Positions 52,505 to 61,900 of a stretch of 64,000 nucleotides of DNA are shown here, piece by piece. The notes beneath the pieces are model-generated. The model searched no databases and was not told the origin of the DNA. It saw only the letters and a list, made by a program, of their open reading frames with translations. Within the stretch, counting starts at the first letter, position 1; every line of letters starts with the position of its first letter. Location: positions 62,001 through 126,000 of the forward strand of contig JAGVRI010000007.1 in assembly GCA_018606645.1 (NCBI GenBank), given 5' to 3'. Source of the DNA: Chloroflexota bacterium (GTDB lineage Bacteria; Chloroflexota; Anaerolineae; JAAYZQ01). Made by a program: the position numbers and the translations under genes.

Positions 52505-54004
52505 TCACCGACCGGACCGGAACGCCCCAGGCACCAGGGAGCCACGGACCTGCTCGATCCCTGATGAGGGGCGGCTGATCAGGGAAGCGACCAGCTCCTC
52601 GCCATGGATCTGGTACAACACCCCGGCCTGTCGCCGGATTTCCCCCTCTTCGGTGCCCGATTGAGCCAGCACCTCGCCCCACGCCTCCCATGCCGCTGCC
52701 ATCTCGGCCGCTCCTTCTCCTCGCCGGCGGCGGAGTACCACCTGGGTCAAATAGGTGGCCAGGAGGAGCGTCAATTCCGGGTCGGCGGGGCTGATGCGGA
52801 GTTGCTGCAGGAACAGACGGGCCAGTTCGCGAACGATGAGCAGATCGGCCAGGGCGGAGGCGCGGGCCGGTTCAAGCCCGGCGAGGGTGCGCGGCCAGTG
52901 AGTCCATGTGGCCAATACCTCGGGGATGCTCAAGTCGCGCAGCAACGACGCCGGGTAGGTGGCCGGAATCCAGAGGGTCCCCCACGTTCCATCCCACCGG
53001 GCACAGGGCATTGGATAAGAGGATGAGCTGACTCCTTGCGGCCAGTGGACAGAGTCGAGCACAACGGCGCGGGCAGGAGGCTGGGTTCCGGTCAAGGAAG
53101 CGAGCTGATGATAGGTGTCGAGCAGCAAAGGGGTAATCGCCCGGGCCCGTCCTTCCCAGCCCGGGGCGCACCACATCTGAAGAGGGCCTTCGTCCGCCCA
53201 GATGAGGGTCAAGGACGGGGGCGCTCCCGCCAGCGGGGGCGACTCGATCCCCTGCAGTGAGAAGAGAGTGGCGAGAATCGTCTCCGCCCACAGATCGGCC
53301 CCGCGGCTGTTCAGATGGATACCGTCGCAGGTGAGATAGAGACGGCGCCGACGGCTGAGTTCGTCGGGCGGAATCGCCCGCACCCGCCGCCGATCCATGA
53401 GGGCAAAGAGCCACTCGCCGGGCACGTACCCGGATGGATCTGGCAATCGAGCCAATTCCTCCACAAAAGCCTGCCACACATCCGCCACCGGGACCCGACA
53501 GTCCGCCGCCACGTGCTTGATGACGCCGTTGAGCCGCGCCAGTTGACGGTTGGCCGCCGAGGCAAGCTGTTCGCCCAGTGGGCTGACGGTGCAGGCCACC
53601 ACCCGGGCGCGGGCTATCGTCCGCGCTTTATCGATCAACGCGCGGTAGGCAGCCGCGAACTGGTCCAGGTCGGTGGTGGGGATCTGACCAACCGCCCACT
53701 GACGGTAGGAGAACCACAACCTCCATCCCAGGCTGTGAGAGCTGAGCCAGGGCAACCAGACATCGTTGATGCCGATGGCCAGGATGACCCACTGGGGCCG
53801 GTAGCGAAGCAGCGGCTCGTCGATCCGATCCAGGAGGGAGCGGATGGTATCGCCTCCCCGGCCGGCATTGATCACCTGTACCTTCCGCCCGACACGCATC
53901 TGCTCCAGAGCCTGGGCGACTCGTTCGACATAGCTCTCTCCGTAGGTGCCTTCGGTCAGGCTGTCGCCGGCAAAGAGATACCGCTCGGTTGGCAGAGTTG
54001 TCAT
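52505..54004 (-). CDS. SGNH/GDSL-family hydrolase with extra C-terminal domain
   Basis: This protein of about 499 residues starts at ATG 54004 (a TTG nine codons upstream is possible). Block I is FAGDSLTEGTYGESYV with the serine nucleophile, then INAGRGGDTIRSLLDRI (block II), AIGINDVWLPW (block III) and CDGIHLNSRGADLWAETI with the D-x-x-H pair (block V). About 250 further residues form an alpha-helical region with no known name. No signal peptide, so it probably acts inside the cell on an ester. Confidence 0.87.
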   Translation of the reverse strand: MTTLPTERYLFAGDSLTEGTYGESYVERVAQALEQMRVGRKVQVINAGRGGDTIRSLLDRIDEPLLRYRPQWVILAIGINDVWLPWLSSHSLGWRLWFSYRQWAVGQIPTTDLDQFAAAYRALIDKARTIARARVVACTVSPLGEQLASAANRQLARLNGVIKHVAADCRVPVADVWQAFVEELARLPDPSGYVPGEWLFALMDRRRVRAIPPDELSRRRRLYLTCDGIHLNSRGADLWAETILATLFSLQGIESPPLAGAPPSLTLIWADEGPLQMWCAPGWEGRARAITPLLLDTYHQLASLTGTQPPARAVVLDSVHWPQGVSSSSYPMPCARWDGTWGTLWIPATYPASLLRDLSIPEVLATWTHWPRTLAGLEPARASALADLLIVRELARLFLQQLRISPADPELTLLLATYLTQVVLRRRRGEGAAEMAAAWEAWGEVLAQSGTEEGEIRRQAGVLYQIHGEELVASLISRPSSGIEQVRGSLVPGAFRSGR

Positions 54005-54245
54005 CGGGACCTGGCTCCGGGCTGTACTCAATCTGCGACGCGCCAGCGCGCCATCCGGCCACCGGCAGCGTTCTGTGTTCTTGCCTCGGTCATCGCACTT
54101 ATTACCTCAGGTTCAGGGCTGACTCGTCCTCGTTCATTGTACCATATTTTCTTCATTCTGGCATAGATCGAAGGTACGCCGTTCCAATGCGAAGGAGTCC
54201 CCATGCCTGGTGGGGTACCGCCACGACGGATGAGAATATCCAAGG

Positions 54246-54407
54246 GCCGGCGGCTAAAGCGTTGACTCCCGTAGGGAGTGGAGCCTTCAGGCGGTGGTCC
54301 GGCTAAAGCCTTGACTCCCGGCGGAGGAGTGGAGCCTTGCGGCGGGTTCTCCGGCTCAAGCCTCGACTCCCGCGCGAGGGGAAAGGTCTATGTTCGAGGT
54401 AGTTCGG
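54246..54407 (+). repeat. Cluster of three dispersed repeat A units
   Basis: Three half-to-full units in tandem: GGCTAAAGCGTTGACTCCCG, GGAGTGGAGCCTTCAGGCGG with GGCTAAAGCCTTGACTCCCG, and GGAGTGGAGCCTTGCGGCGG with CAAGCCTCGACTCCCG, ending GGTCTATGTTCGAGG. The gene-free stretch 54005-54444 holds only this cluster and nothing else I can support. Confidence 0.75.
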
Positions 54408-54444
54408 TGGCGGTTCTCCCGAGGCGGGCGGCGGCGTGGGCCTA

Positions 54445-56403
54445 TCAACAATGTTCCTCTTGATCCACATCCAGTTGGGGATCGTCTTCGGACGTGCATT
54501 GTTCGTATAATCTGCGCAATGGTGCGGCGGGCGTTGTGTTCAGTTCCTGGCGCAGGGTGCGCTCCAGCGTCTGATAGAGTCGGATCGCCCCGGCCCGGTC
54601 GTGGAGCGCCAAGCATGCTTGCATACCCAGCCAGACAGCCTCTTCCTGCCAGGAGTCAATTTCCAGGGCCCGATAACAGGCCGCCAGCACCTCGTGGGGA
54701 TGTTTGGCCTCCATCTGCTGACGCGCCCTGGCGAGAAGGGCATGCAGATAGAGACGTTTGAGCCGCTCCCGAGGCACGATGGACCAATCGGCATATAAAT
54801 CGTCAGGGAGCAGATCGCCATGATAGGCATTGATCGCCGCTTCCCATTCTTGAGCCCGGTAATGCTTCTCGAACGTCTGGAAATCGATCGTGGAACCGGG
54901 CGGCAATCGCAGCGACACCCGGCCTCCTTCGACCAGCACGTAGCGAGAGCGGAACCTTTCAGGCAATTCGGGTTCGAGCGCCCGACGAAGCGCAGATGTC
55001 GCTTGATGAAACAATGTCTGCGCGGCCGCAGGGGCTTTATCGCGCCACAGCTCATCGGCGACTTGATCGAACAGGAGCGAGTGGGAGGGCGCCAGCAGCA
55101 GCAGGGCAAGCAACTCACCGGCATACCGCCTGCGCAGGCTGCGCGGGTCTACCCGCCGCGCTCCTTGCCACACCTCGAACCGACCCAGGGTGATGATTCG
55201 CAGCGGTGGCGGTGGGACATGCTGCCAATATTCAGCGCACCGTGCGCTGATCTGGGCAACCAATGGATCCGGGCCATTCAGGTAGGCAACGATCAGAGAA
55301 TAGGCAAGCGCATGGTCTTGATCCAGGAGGAAGGCGTAGCCGCCCTTCAGGACGGAACGGGCTGCCTCCAGCCAGACGCTCACCGCCTCGGGGTGGTTCT
55401 GCCGATGGAGAAGAGCAGCCAACAGGAATCGGGCGCGAGTCAGGTCAAAGGCAGCTCCCAATCTCTCCAGGAGCTCGACCGCGGCCCGGAGGTCAGCCTC
55501 AGCCGCCGTCTCGTCCCCGCACAGCCACGCGGCACGGGCGCGCTCGATCAGGGCCTTGCCCTGTTCATGCTGGTAGCCCACGCGCCGGGCAAAGGCCAGC
55601 GCGTCGTCGGCCCAGCCGCGTGAGTTGGGACCATCCCCGGCCAGACGGTGGTAACGGCTCATGCCCAAACGAACACTGATGTTCAGCCACGGCTCGCCGC
55701 TGGCTTCGGCGATCGACCGCGCCTGAGCGCACAGGGTTCGCGCCGCCTCCAATTCGCCCTGGTCCAGATACAGACCGGCGCTGATGCAGAATTGGTACCC
55801 CTGGACGATCGAACCCGTGGTGACCAGATGGCCCAGCTCATCCAGTGCCTCTCGAGCCTTTTCACGCTGGCCGCTCTGCTGGTAGATGAGAGCCAGGGCG
55901 GTCAATGGGTAGACCAGCCACTCCGGTCGCCCCTGTCGGGATGCGATCGCCTGCACTTCCTGTTCAGCCGCCAGGGCGAGATCGAATTGGCCGCGGGGGA
56001 GGTAGACGCTGACCGCCAGGCCATGAAGGGCCGCCATTTGCGCCCGCTGGTAACCAGCCTCGCGGGCCAGATCGGCAGCCACGCGGTAACAAACCTCGGC
56101 TTCGGCCAGGGAGTCGGTTTCTGCCGCACAGTTGCCCAGCACCTGCCAGGCATCGGCGCGAACCGGCGTGTTGGGCGCAGCGATGGTGAGCGCCTCGCGG
56201 CCCAGAGCCCTGGCCGCCTCATACTGTCCTAGACGGAAACGCAGCCGGGCTACTCCGACCAGAGCCTCGGCCAGAGTTGCCCTCTCGCCCAGGTTCCTGG
56301 CTGCCTCCAGGGCCTCCTCGGCCCGCCGCAGGGCGACCGAGATCGCCTCCGACGGCTCCAAGACCACACGTTCTTCCCCGAAACTGGCGGAAGATGCGTC
56401 CAT
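54445..56403 (-). CDS. BTAD-domain transcriptional regulator with N-terminal TPRs
   Basis: This 652-residue protein has about 380 residues of TPR helices (for example RFRLGQYEAARALGREAL), then a winged helix (RIITLGRFEVWQGARRVDPRSLRRRYAGELLALLLL), then the bacterial transcriptional activator domain (FEKHYRAQEWEAAINAYHGDLLPDDLYADW ... HDRAGAIRLYQTLERTLRQEL). SARP-type activators usually place the winged helix first; here the TPRs come first. Its promoter appears to be leaderless. It is divergent from the peptide/radical SAM/M4 cluster and could regulate it. Confidence 0.87.
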   Translation of the reverse strand: MDASSASFGEERVVLEPSEAISVALRRAEEALEAARNLGERATLAEALVGVARLRFRLGQYEAARALGREALTIAAPNTPVRADAWQVLGNCAAETDSLAEAEVCYRVAADLAREAGYQRAQMAALHGLAVSVYLPRGQFDLALAAEQEVQAIASRQGRPEWLVYPLTALALIYQQSGQREKAREALDELGHLVTTGSIVQGYQFCISAGLYLDQGELEAARTLCAQARSIAEASGEPWLNISVRLGMSRYHRLAGDGPNSRGWADDALAFARRVGYQHEQGKALIERARAAWLCGDETAAEADLRAAVELLERLGAAFDLTRARFLLAALLHRQNHPEAVSVWLEAARSVLKGGYAFLLDQDHALAYSLIVAYLNGPDPLVAQISARCAEYWQHVPPPPLRIITLGRFEVWQGARRVDPRSLRRRYAGELLALLLLAPSHSLLFDQVADELWRDKAPAAAQTLFHQATSALRRALEPELPERFRSRYVLVEGGRVSLRLPPGSTIDFQTFEKHYRAQEWEAAINAYHGDLLPDDLYADWSIVPRERLKRLYLHALLARARQQMEAKHPHEVLAACYRALEIDSWQEEAVWLGMQACLALHDRAGAIRLYQTLERTLRQELNTTPAAPLRRLYEQCTSEDDPQLDVDQEEHC

Positions 56404-56409
56404 GGCACG

Positions 56410-56438
56410 AGTGTATCATTCTTGGGCGATCCAGTCAA
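56410..56438 (-). promoter_or_regulatory. Leaderless promoter of BTAD regulator
   Basis: On the minus strand TTGACT (56433-56438), 17 bases, TACACT (56410-56415). The -10 box ends seven bases before the ATG at 56403, so transcription should begin at or next to the start codon. Confidence 0.6.
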
Positions 56439-56554
56439 ACTCGGCCCGCTGGTCAAAGCGTCCATGGCATGTGACCAGCGCGTGGATTGGCTCTTTGGGC
56501 TTGCGGCAGCGAATCGAGGGGAATAGCAATCCATAATCTCAGTCAGTTGAGGGA

Positions 56555-56583
56555 TTGACAGAATTTGACAAGTGTGCTATAAT
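56555..56583 (+). promoter_or_regulatory. Strong promoter of peptide/radical SAM/M4 cluster
   Basis: TTGACA (56555-56560), 17 bases, TATAAT (56578-56583), full consensus. The predicted start near 56590 leaves a leader of about 315 bases. Confidence 0.8.
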
Positions 56584-56589
56584 ATTTAT

Positions 56590-56904
56590 TGAAATATGGA
56601 GCATCCGATTATGCGCGGTTGTATCGGCGCGCAATCGCTTTTAACAGGAATGCCCACTTCTTTATAGCCTGTCACAGCTCGAACGCGAACCCGCGCTTTC
56701 GTTGCAGCATTTTGGCAATCGCCCATCCTCTTATTCAACACCCATTAAGGGTATTCTGCTTTCGTTCCGCTCCAGTTCGGTGAGGCCTGCTATTGACCTC
56801 TACCCCGGACACGATGAAAGGGGGTGATACGATCGCACGAGCCGCACCCGTCGTTGATCCGATCGGATGTGATAGCCTAACAATTCACGAAAAGGAGATA
56901 CACA
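56590..56904 (+). other. Long untranslated leader before the 68-residue peptide gene
   Basis: About 315 bases, less GC-rich than the neighbouring genes, with no gene I can support except a possible 32-codon reading frame at 56814-56912. Local inverted repeats are present, but no known riboswitch core was recognised. The length suggests RNA-level control of the downstream peptide. Confidence 0.45.
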
Positions 56905-56912
56905 ATGGCTGA
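56814..56912 (+). CDS. Possible 32-residue leader peptide
   Basis: ATG 56814 opens MKGGDTIARAAPVVDPIGCD and runs to a TGA that overlaps the start of the 68-residue gene (AATGGCTGA). The overlap would allow translational coupling. There is no good ribosome binding site before it, and no homology is evident, so it may be chance. Confidence 0.25.
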   Translation: MKGGDTIARAAPVVDPIGCDSLTIHEKEIHNG

Positions 56913-57111
56913 GTTGTACGATCCGCAAAACATCATCTACCAGTTGAGGGGGCCCATTGCCGACCCTGCCCTGTCCATGTTGTTGAGGAAGGAATTGCTG
57001 GCCCAGATCAAGTACCGGGCTCTCGAGATGGAGGTCCAGCAGCTCCAGCGGCAGATGGACATGCTCAAGCTGCAGATGGATATGTTGGCCAAGGAATATA
57101 ATATCCGCTAG
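56905..57111 (+). CDS. 68-residue coiled-coil peptide of unknown function
   Basis: The peptide starts MAELYDPQNIIYQLRGPIAD behind AAAAGGAGATACACA, a strong ribosome binding site. Residues 30-62 form a heptad-like helix with a near repeat QMDMLKL / QMDMLAK. No signal peptide and no cysteine. It is the first gene after a full-consensus promoter and a long leader, 76 bases before the radical SAM gene. It could be a modified peptide precursor, a small partner protein or a chaperone-like helper of the enzymes that follow. I do not recognise a family. Confidence 0.75.
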   Translation: MAELYDPQNIIYQLRGPIADPALSMLLRKELLAQIKYRALEMEVQQLQRQMDMLKLQMDMLAKEYNIR

Positions 57112-57187
57112 GCGTCGTCGCCGGCACGAACAGCGAGGAGGCTCCATGACCATCTTGGGGCCTCCTCTCCATCATGAGGAGTCAGAT

Positions 57188-58810
57188 ATGGAACCACAAC
57201 CGGCCGGGCGCAAGTGTGACGTGCTGCTGCTGGGCTTTGAGGAGTGGGAGAACCTGGGCCTGCGCTACATTGCCGCCTTTCTCCTCCAACAGGGAGTGTG
57301 GGCCCAAGTCTACCCTCTGGGCGCGCCCCCAGAGGAGGTCCTGGCCCTGATCCGCCGCGAGAATCCCGCCATCGTTGGCTTTTCCCTCATCTTCCAGCGG
57401 ATGCTCTTTGAGTTTGCCGACCTCATCGCCTACCTGCGCGCCAATGGCGTGGGTGCCCACCTGACCATGGGCGGTCACTTTCCCAGCATCGAACCGCAGG
57501 CGACCCTGAGCGTTATCCCGGGCCTCGACTCGGTCGTGCGCGGCGAGGGAGAGATCACGCTGCTGGAGTTGTTCCACCGCCGCCAGCAACCCGACACCTG
57601 GGGGCAGATCGAAGGGCTGGCTTTTCGCACCGGCTGCGACGGTCCGATCCAGGTCAACCCGCCCCGCCCCAAGATCCAGGACCTCGATTCGCTGCCCTAC
57701 CCGATCCGCAGCGAGCGGATGCCCACCCACCGCGGTCTGGGGCTCTGCTCGATCCTGGCCAGCCGGGGCTGCCACTACGATTGCAGCTTTTGCTCCATCC
57801 AGACCTTTTACGGCGAATCGCCAGGACCCCGCCGTCGCGTCCGTTCCCCAGCCAACGTCGCCGCCGAGATGGAACAGCTCTTTCACCGGCGGGGCATGCG
57901 GATCTTTATCTTCGAAGACGACGACCTGTTCATGCGCGGCCGCGTCTCGCGACAATGGATTGACGACTTGGTCCAGGAGCTGAAACAGCGCGGTATGGCC
58001 GACAAGATCCTGTGGCGCGTGTCGTGCCGCGTCGACGATGTCGACCCTGAGCCGATCGCCGCCATGATGGAGGCGGGGCTGATGAGCGTCTACATCGGCA
58101 TCGAATCGGGCAATGACCAGGGACTTAAGACCTTTAACAAGCACTACACCGTGGACGACATTCACCGCGCCCTGGCCAAACTTCGCGCTGTGGGCATCCC
58201 GTACGAATATGGCTTTATGATCCTCAACCCCGACACCACCTTTGCCAGCCTGCGACAGGATATCGCCTTTCTTAAGGAGATCAGTGCCGACGGCGAGGCG
58301 GTGATCCAATTCACCAAGACGATGCCCTACTCTGGCACGCCGATCAACCGCCGCTTGCAGCAGGAGGGCAGGCTGGCCGGCACCCTGGCGGCACCCGACT
58401 ACGGCTACCTGGACCCCCGGCTGGATCTGCTGCAGATGTTTTTCACCGAAGCTTTTCACCACCGCAACTTTGACCCCAAGGGGCTGGCCGAGCGCTTGCG
58501 CTTTGCCAAGCTCGACGTGGCCGTGGTGCGCAAGTTCTTCGCCGACCAGTATGACGCTGAAGCGTACGCCGCCGCCGTCGGCGAGTTGGTCCGGCGCAGC
58601 AACGAAGAGGTTCTAGAAAGGATGAGCATGGCTGTTGATTTCATGGCGAGCCGCAGCCAGGCCGAGATCATCGCCGACTGGCCGGTTTTGGAGCTACTCA
58701 TCGGCGAAGAAAAGGCGGTTGAGGCCCAGCTCGGCGCCGCCCTGAGCTGGTTGATGGCCTGCCATGGCTTTCGGGCCGAGCTGGTGGCTGCCCCCCAAGA
58801 GACGATGTGA
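57188..58810 (+). CDS. B12-binding radical SAM protein
   Basis: This 540-residue protein starts at ATG 57188 (GAGGAG six bases upstream). Residues 10-130 form the cobalamin-binding domain (LLLGFEEWENLGLRYIAAFLL, TMGGHFPSIEPQ, VVRGEGEITLLEL). The radical SAM cluster site is SRGCHYDCSFC (C195, C199, C202), followed by GIESGNDQGLKTFNKHY. A C-terminal helical region of about 150 residues has no name I know. Placed between a small peptide gene and a protease gene, it could modify a peptide, lipid or small molecule. Confidence 0.9.
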   Translation: MEPQPAGRKCDVLLLGFEEWENLGLRYIAAFLLQQGVWAQVYPLGAPPEEVLALIRRENPAIVGFSLIFQRMLFEFADLIAYLRANGVGAHLTMGGHFPSIEPQATLSVIPGLDSVVRGEGEITLLELFHRRQQPDTWGQIEGLAFRTGCDGPIQVNPPRPKIQDLDSLPYPIRSERMPTHRGLGLCSILASRGCHYDCSFCSIQTFYGESPGPRRRVRSPANVAAEMEQLFHRRGMRIFIFEDDDLFMRGRVSRQWIDDLVQELKQRGMADKILWRVSCRVDDVDPEPIAAMMEAGLMSVYIGIESGNDQGLKTFNKHYTVDDIHRALAKLRAVGIPYEYGFMILNPDTTFASLRQDIAFLKEISADGEAVIQFTKTMPYSGTPINRRLQQEGRLAGTLAAPDYGYLDPRLDLLQMFFTEAFHHRNFDPKGLAERLRFAKLDVAVVRKFFADQYDAEAYAAAVGELVRRSNEEVLERMSMAVDFMASRSQAEIIADWPVLELLIGEEKAVEAQLGAALSWLMACHGFRAELVAAPQETM

Positions 58811-58830
58811 GCCAGTTGTCGTGAAAGCTG

Positions 58831-58860
58831 AAGGAGATATGCGGCGGCGGCAAGGCCGCC
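58831..58860 (+). other. SD-like site followed by hairpin
   Basis: AAGGAGATATG lies directly before a perfect stem GCGGCGGC / GCCGCCGC. The spacing to ATG is too short for efficient initiation. It may be a relic of a lost small gene or a processing hairpin between radical SAM and M4 genes. Confidence 0.35.
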
Positions 58861-58963
58861 GCGGAACCGTGTTACGGCACTCTGGAACGGGTGGACCCTT
58901 TGGTCACCCTCTTCTCCAGGGGTAAACCACAGGCACAAGAATCAGCATAAAAGGAGATAAGAC

Positions 58964-61900
58964 GTGGAGAATATAACCTCGGAACAAAAAGCTCTTCTGG
59001 AACGACTGCGCTATATCGACCCCAACGTCGAGGTCGAGTGGAATGACGTTCGCGGCGTGGCGGCGTCCATTCGAGGTCGCCTGGGATTCCAGCCTGGTCC
59101 CGAGCCGGAAGGCAAGCTGTGGACCTTTCTCCAGCAATTTGAACGCCTTGTCGGCCCGCCCGGTCTGGCCGAGTGCCTCAAGCCGCTGCGGAGGATGTCC
59201 GACGACCTGGGGTGGGTCCATCTGGTGTATGCCTATGTTAGGGAAGGTGTCGAGCTGTACGGCGCCAAACTGGCCGTTCACGCCCCTCCGAATGGTGAAA
59301 TTCTCGAGATCGAATCGGGGCTGTGGCGCGACGTCGAGGTGGACATCGCCCCTCAGATCGAGCCCGGCCAGGTGGAAGAGATCGCGCTCAAGCGGATCGC
59401 CCCTCTGCACGACTTTGACCTGCTTCGCCGCCAGGCGGCCAAGCATGAAGCGCCCTTCCCGCTGACGGACCCGCCGCGCCTGGTGATCTACCCGTGGCAG
59501 GGCAAGTTGCGCCTGGCGTGGACCACCTACGGCTACAGCGACCTGGACGAGCGAGAGGGCGAGCGGGTAGAAGCGCCCTATATCACCTACGGCCAGATCT
59601 TTGTCGACGCCACGACCGGCGAGCGGTTCCTGTTTGCCCCAACCATGCAAACTGCCGAAACGGCCGCCACCGGCAGCGGCCTGGCCGTCACGCCGCTGAC
59701 CGGCACCCATACAACCCGGACGCTGAACGTGGTGCGGGTTGACGGCGGCTCCACCTACCGACTCAAGGATACGACCCACAATCGCAACATCGTCACCTTT
59801 GACGTTGCCTGCAGCGCGTCGTACGATTGGAACACCGAGATCGGGTCGGCGCTCAAGGGCGGCACCCTGCCCGTGTCGGAGGACACCGACGGCGACCACA
59901 ACTGGAACCGGCTCCCGGCTAATACCACCGCCGCCGAGCGGACCGCCGGGCAGCAGCCTGAGGTTGACGCCCACCACCTGGTAAGGCAGCAGTACGAGTG
60001 GTACAATGCCGTCGCCGGCGGCCGTGACGGCTGGGACGCCGGCCTCTTTCCCAACCCGCCGGTCCCGCCCCAGGTCATAAACGTGGTCGCCCACTGCCGG
60101 GCGCCGGGCGGCAGTTGCCAGGAGAACAATGCCTACAAGTGGAGCTATAAATCGAATGGCACGTGGGTCTACTGGCTGGCGTTCATGGACGCCACGGGCA
60201 CCGGTTATGACTACATGGCCGGTTCCCGCTTTATCGTTGCCCACGAATACCAGCACGCCATCACCGATTTTTCGTTCGAGGACGCCAACGGCAATCCCGG
60301 CCTCACTTACGACGGCTGGCTGGGGGCCGTGCACGAGGGGTTGTCCGACGTCTTTGGCCTCCTGACCACTGACGACTGGCTGCCCGCCCGCGACATCTCG
60401 CACGCCACGCCCCCGCTCATCTTTCGGAATCTGGTCTACCCGCGCGACAACACCTGCTACGACGGCAACAATCTGGACCATTTCGACGACCGCAACACCA
60501 ACGCCGGTTTCTACGCCCGCGGTACCATCCTGGCCCACTGCGCCTATCTGATGGGCAAGGGCGGGGTCCACCAGCGGGCCGCCCGCACGCCGGTGCTCAT
60601 TCCCGTCCCCGGCCTGGGCCGGACTACGATGGGCGGCAAAGATATGCCCAAGGCAGCCTGCATCTGGTACCGCGCGCTCGCCGTTCGCTTTGGCACCTCG
60701 GCCAGCTCCACCGGCATGCCGGCCGACGACGAACAGGTGTTCCGCACCCTGCGCACCGCCGTCGTCCGCGCTGCTGAGGACCTCTACGGCGCCGGCTCGC
60801 CCGAACACCGCAACACCATCCTGGCCTTTTACGCCGTCGGCCTCCATCCCACCGACACCCACTATGGCCCCGACGTCACCTTCCTGCGCTGGGGGATCGA
60901 TTGGGAACTGTCGCGCCCCTATGTCGGCCTGACCAGCCCCAACTATGCGTCGCTGGACCTATTCGTCAACAACAACGGCGGCTCGGGCTGGAACGCCCTG
61001 ATCAATGTTATCAATCCCGCCACCGGCCTGCCGACCGATTTTGAGAACACGGTCTATTGCCGCGTCCGCAACGTGGGCGACCAACAGGCCAACGACGTCA
61101 CGGTCACCTTTGACTATGCCAAGGCCGGCACCGCCACCTGGACCTGGCAGCCGGTCCTGGACAAGAACGGCAACCCCCAGGTGCTGAACATCGGGTCGCT
61201 GGCCGCCGGCGCCTCCAACTTTCCCGACAGCGCCCAAAACTCGCCGCCAATCGCCGCCAGCGTCAAATGGTGCATCCCGCCCCTGGCGCCTGGCGAGGTG
61301 GTGGATCACTTTTGCCTGCGGGCCAAGGTGACCGCCTCCAACGACGTCAATCCCCACAATAACGAGGTCCAGTCCAACATCGCCTACGCGGACTATTCGC
61401 CTCCCGGTCTGGCGCGGGCAGTCTTGATCGCCGGCAACCCCGATCCTGAGCGGTCGATCCCGCTCCGGCTGACCGTCGAGCACAGTCTGCCCAAGGGGTG
61501 GAAGGTATCGCTGGGCAAGATCGACCGACGCCGCTGGCTCAAGCCGGGCGAGGAGCGCCCCTTTGAGCTGGCGGTCGCCATGGCGCCCGGCGCCGACAAG
61601 GAGCTCGTGCCGCCGCTCGACGGCGACCTGTACGGCGAAATGTACGGCGACTATAGAGGCAGATTCGAGGGAGCGCTGGTCGAGACGCTCTTGGATGGCT
61701 TCCGGCTGTGGGGTCAGTTCTCCACCATCCTCGAGGACAAGATCCCGATCGCCGGCCGCTTCGAGGGCGAGGTTGACCTGGGCTCCGGCGAGGTGCGGGG
61801 CATCGTCGTCGGCCCGCACCCTGAAAAGGCCGGTGCGGAGATCAAGGTAGAGCTCAACGCCTGGCTGCGGCCATGGCGCCGCGTCGAGGTCGGCCAATGG

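Noticed and set aside
56589..56783. 64-codon plus-strand frame right after the promoter at 56555
   Set aside because: It begins at TTG without a ribosome binding site and its product looks random.
57182..58462. Minus-strand open frame antisense to the radical SAM gene
   Set aside because: The plus strand has the cobalamin domain and CxxxCxxC motif; the antisense frame is a shadow.
58839..58925. 28-codon frame between the radical SAM and M4 genes
   Set aside because: The ATG is only two bases from the AGGAG, lies in a strong hairpin and gives an arginine/glycine-rich product without similarity to the 68-residue peptide.
58904..60862. Long minus-strand open frame antisense to the M4 peptidase
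   Set aside because: No recognisable domain, while the plus strand carries the complete HEYQH zinc-protease signature.
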